Shown: positions 13,356 through 15,008 of the stretch, in pieces
How positions within the stretch are numbered: the stretch's first letter is position 1
How the letters are laid out: each line of letters begins with the position of its first letter
Made by a program: the position numbers and the translations under genes
The notes under the pieces: model-generated
What the model was told of the DNA's origin: nothing
The model's input: the letters and a program-made list of their open reading frames with translations, nothing else
Databases searched by the model: none
NCBI GenBank assembly: GCA_002372875.1
Contig: DFJD01000023.1
Span: 18,284-33,291, forward strand
Length of the DNA stretch: 15,008 nt
Source: Clostridiales bacterium UBA3680
GTDB lineage: Bacteria; Bacillota; Clostridia; Lachnospirales; CAG-274
Direction of reading: 5' to 3'

Positions 13356-14741
13356 ATGATAAGCAAGTCCGTAAAAAAAGCAATACTTGCATTCGGTATT
13401 TCTCTTGTCGCTGTGTTGTGCTGTTTTTACATAAGCGCAAAAAAAACAAGAGATTACAACAATACGGAGCATATCAAGACTTTTTCAGGCGACGATCTGT
13501 TTACCGAACAAAAAAACAGCAAGCAGGATGTTTTGATATATGCCGCGGCAAGAAGCAGCACATGGGGAAAGGTGTTTGATTTTGAAAATGTCGGTCTCAC
13601 CGAAAACAATTATCAGGCATACACCTATGATTTTAACATAAAAAACAACACCAACGACAAAATAAAAGATTTCCTGTTCAAACTTTCATTTAAAGGCGAG
13701 GTTTATCTTATGAGCGCTTGGAACGGCGCTCTTCAGATACATCAAACAGTAGACGGCAGGGAAGTGATCGATACCGTACCCGATTTGCGTGAGTATGTGC
13801 CCGAAAATCATGAGCTTAAAAGTGTCAATGTTGACGGAGATGATCTTATACCCTTAAGTGCGGGAGATTATTTTATATATATACCCGCCACCACCGTTAA
13901 CGCCAAAGAAATGCCGATAAACAGCCGAGAAAGCGTGACCCCCGGTTTTATAGTGTACACTCCGATAGACGAGAATATTGAAAATTCCGTTCTTGAGATG
14001 ACCTACAGATTTGACAGGGAAATAACAGCAGAACCTCTGTTTTGGATATCCCTTGCGGGTTTGGCGGCTTGGTTTGTGGCACTTATAATATTCGTTCTTA
14101 CCTCCATACAGATAAGAAAATATAAACAGCGTCATGTAAGAGACAACGAAATAATAAACGAATCCATAGAAACATTCATAAGCTTCATAGACGCAAAGGA
14201 CCCCTACACAAACGGTCATTCCAAAAGAGTTGCGGTCTATACAAAGCAGATCGCCGCAAAGCTCGGTTATTCGGGTGACGTTCTCGACCGCATTTACTAT
14301 ATAGGTCTGCTGCACGATTGCGGAAAAATAGGCATTCCCGACAACATTTTGGGTAAACCCGGAAAGTTGACGGACGAAGAATTTGAAGTAATAAAATCAC
14401 ACACGGTAAAAGGCGGCGAGATACTGAGCCACTTCAAAAGCCTTAAAGATGTGGATGAGGGTGCGAGATATCACCACGAAAGATACGACGGCAAAGGCTA
14501 TCCCGAAGGAAAAGCAGGAGAGGATATTCCCTTTATTGCCCGTATAATATGTGTTGCCGATGCTTTTGACGCCATGAATACAAACCGTGTTTACAGGAAA
14601 AAGCTTTCAAGGGCAAAAATAATAAGCGAGATCGAAAACAACAAAGGAAAACAATTCGACCCGAAGATCGCCGATATTATGCTTGAGCTTTTGAAAAACA
14701 AGGAGATCGCCACAAGCGAAGAATCCGAAGATGACGTGTAA
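13356..14741 (+). CDS. Membrane HD-GYP c-di-GMP phosphodiesterase with extracytoplasmic sensor domain
   Basis: 461 residues. An N-terminal signal anchor (about 8-27), a roughly 195-residue outside domain, a second membrane helix (about 227-250), then a cytoplasmic HD-GYP domain (about 268-450). The catalytic set is complete: H288 and R291 (HSKR), H320-D321 (LLHDCGKIGIP), H349, H373-H374 with DGKGYP (378-383), and D402 in VADAFDAMN. It should hydrolyse cyclic di-GMP in response to an outside signal. The outer part has 'YDFNIKNNTNDKIKDFLFKL' (91-110) and 'SAWNGALQIH' (120-129), recalling CBM2/cellulose-binding beta-sandwiches, so a polysaccharide ligand is a tentative idea. RBS GGAGG lies 7 nt before the ATG. 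It is the only plus-strand gene, monocistronic with its own terminator. Confidence 0.93.
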   Translation: MISKSVKKAILAFGISLVAVLCCFYISAKKTRDYNNTEHIKTFSGDDLFTEQKNSKQDVLIYAAARSSTWGKVFDFENVGLTENNYQAYTYDFNIKNNTNDKIKDFLFKLSFKGEVYLMSAWNGALQIHQTVDGREVIDTVPDLREYVPENHELKSVNVDGDDLIPLSAGDYFIYIPATTVNAKEMPINSRESVTPGFIVYTPIDENIENSVLEMTYRFDREITAEPLFWISLAGLAAWFVALIIFVLTSIQIRKYKQRHVRDNEIINESIETFISFIDAKDPYTNGHSKRVAVYTKQIAAKLGYSGDVLDRIYYIGLLHDCGKIGIPDNILGKPGKLTDEEFEVIKSHTVKGGEILSHFKSLKDVDEGARYHHERYDGKGYPEGKAGEDIPFIARIICVADAFDAMNTNRVYRKKLSRAKIISEIENNKGKQFDPKIADIMLELLKNKEIATSEESEDDV

Positions 14742-14748
14742 TACCATT

Positions 14749-14778
14749 CCTTCCCCTATGCATAGGGGGAGGTTTTTT
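14749..14778 (+). terminator. Rho-independent terminator of the HD-GYP gene
   Basis: A 12-bp stem with one G-T pair (ccttcccctatg 14749-14760 / cataggggga+gg 14761-14772), perfectly palindromic over its central 16 bp, is followed by six T (14773-14778). It starts 8 bp after the stop codon and works only in the plus direction. Confidence 0.92.
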
Positions 14779-14867
14779 ATTTATAATGCGGTGATGAAAT
14801 TCGATTTTACGGGCAATTGGCGGCTCTCAATTTAGGGAACCACCGATTAATTGATCATTCGTTAATA

Positions 14868-15008
14868 TTACCTCAAATCTGCTTCAAGTGAATTGTTCAG
14901 TGCTTTCTTAGATCTTTCCCTATTCAGCTTTAATATTTTTCTTTTCTCCTCTTCGGTATAGGTCGATCCCTCATAGTTGCTGAAATTATCGAATTTTGGT
15001 TTGGGTTT
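14868..15008 (-). CDS. C-terminal 46 residues of an unidentified protein (5' part beyond window)
   Basis: Read on the minus strand from the window edge, an open frame runs to a TAA at 14870-14868. It ends in a charged helical tail (EEEKRKILKLNRERSKKALN followed by NSLEADLR), with a Lys/Pro/Phe start (KPKPKFDNF). Codon choice (AGA, ATA, GAA) matches the neighbours. The Phe-x-Asn-Phe start and helical end vaguely recall C-termini of clostridial replication/DnaD-like proteins, but this is too short to name. No clear terminator separates it from the HD-GYP terminator. Confidence 0.55.
   Translation of the reverse strand, partial: KPKPKFDNFSNYEGSTYTEEEKRKILKLNRERSKKALNNSLEADLR

Noticed and set aside
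14779..14867. Possible small gene or RNA after the HD-GYP terminator
   Set aside because: No start with RBS, no promoter pair and only weak inverted repeats.

Overview
The window looks like chromosomal DNA of an anaerobic low-GC Firmicute, most likely a gut-type clostridium (Oscillospiraceae/Lachnospiraceae-like). The grounds are an AddA helicase-nuclease, a sensory-type [FeFe]-hydrogenase, clear AGGAGG-type ribosome binding sites, near-consensus sigma-A promoters, frequent AGA and ATA codons, and paired SLC6-family transporters. The species cannot be named from the sequence alone. There is no phage, plasmid, rRNA, tRNA or CRISPR signal. Ten of the eleven genes are on the minus strand; only the HD-GYP gene is on the plus strand.

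Layout by region. (1) Positions 1-3780 hold one minus-strand operon behind a strong promoter (3752-3780). It encodes a DivIVA-like coiled-coil protein with a 28-residue repeat array and a poly-Asn tail, then a three-module sensory [FeFe]-hydrogenase, then a truncated protein resembling the DUF2201 putative-metallopeptidase/VWA-like family. (2) Positions 3781-4940 hold an AT-rich spacer, a terminator, a 207-aa unknown protein and a 173-bp MITE-like inverted-repeat element. (3) Positions 4941-9827 hold addA without addB, a four-helix zinc-ribbon membrane protein and a cytidylate-kinase-like protein with its own promoter. (4) Positions 9936-13154 hold a tight three-gene operon: two tandem SLC6/NSS sodium symporters and a YunG-like small protein. 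(5) Positions 13155-13355 are a divergent promoter region, followed by a membrane HD-GYP c-di-GMP phosphodiesterase with a possible CBM2-like extracytoplasmic domain and a strong terminator. The window ends in the C-terminal piece of an unidentified minus-strand gene.

How the genes may work together (inference). The first operon looks like a redox/H2-sensing unit. The hydrogenase keeps every H-cluster cysteine ligand but has lost the proton-shuttle cysteine, and it ends in an MCP-like helical region. It is co-transcribed with a scaffold-like coiled-coil protein carrying evenly spaced helical motifs. This is the best candidate for a poorly described system. The NSS operon and the HD-GYP gene are transcribed divergently from a region with a dyad over the transporter -10 box.

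A recurring oddity is short tandem repeats at the 3' ends of three minus-strand genes. Two of these (9194-9220 and 9907-9939) include the stop codon itself.
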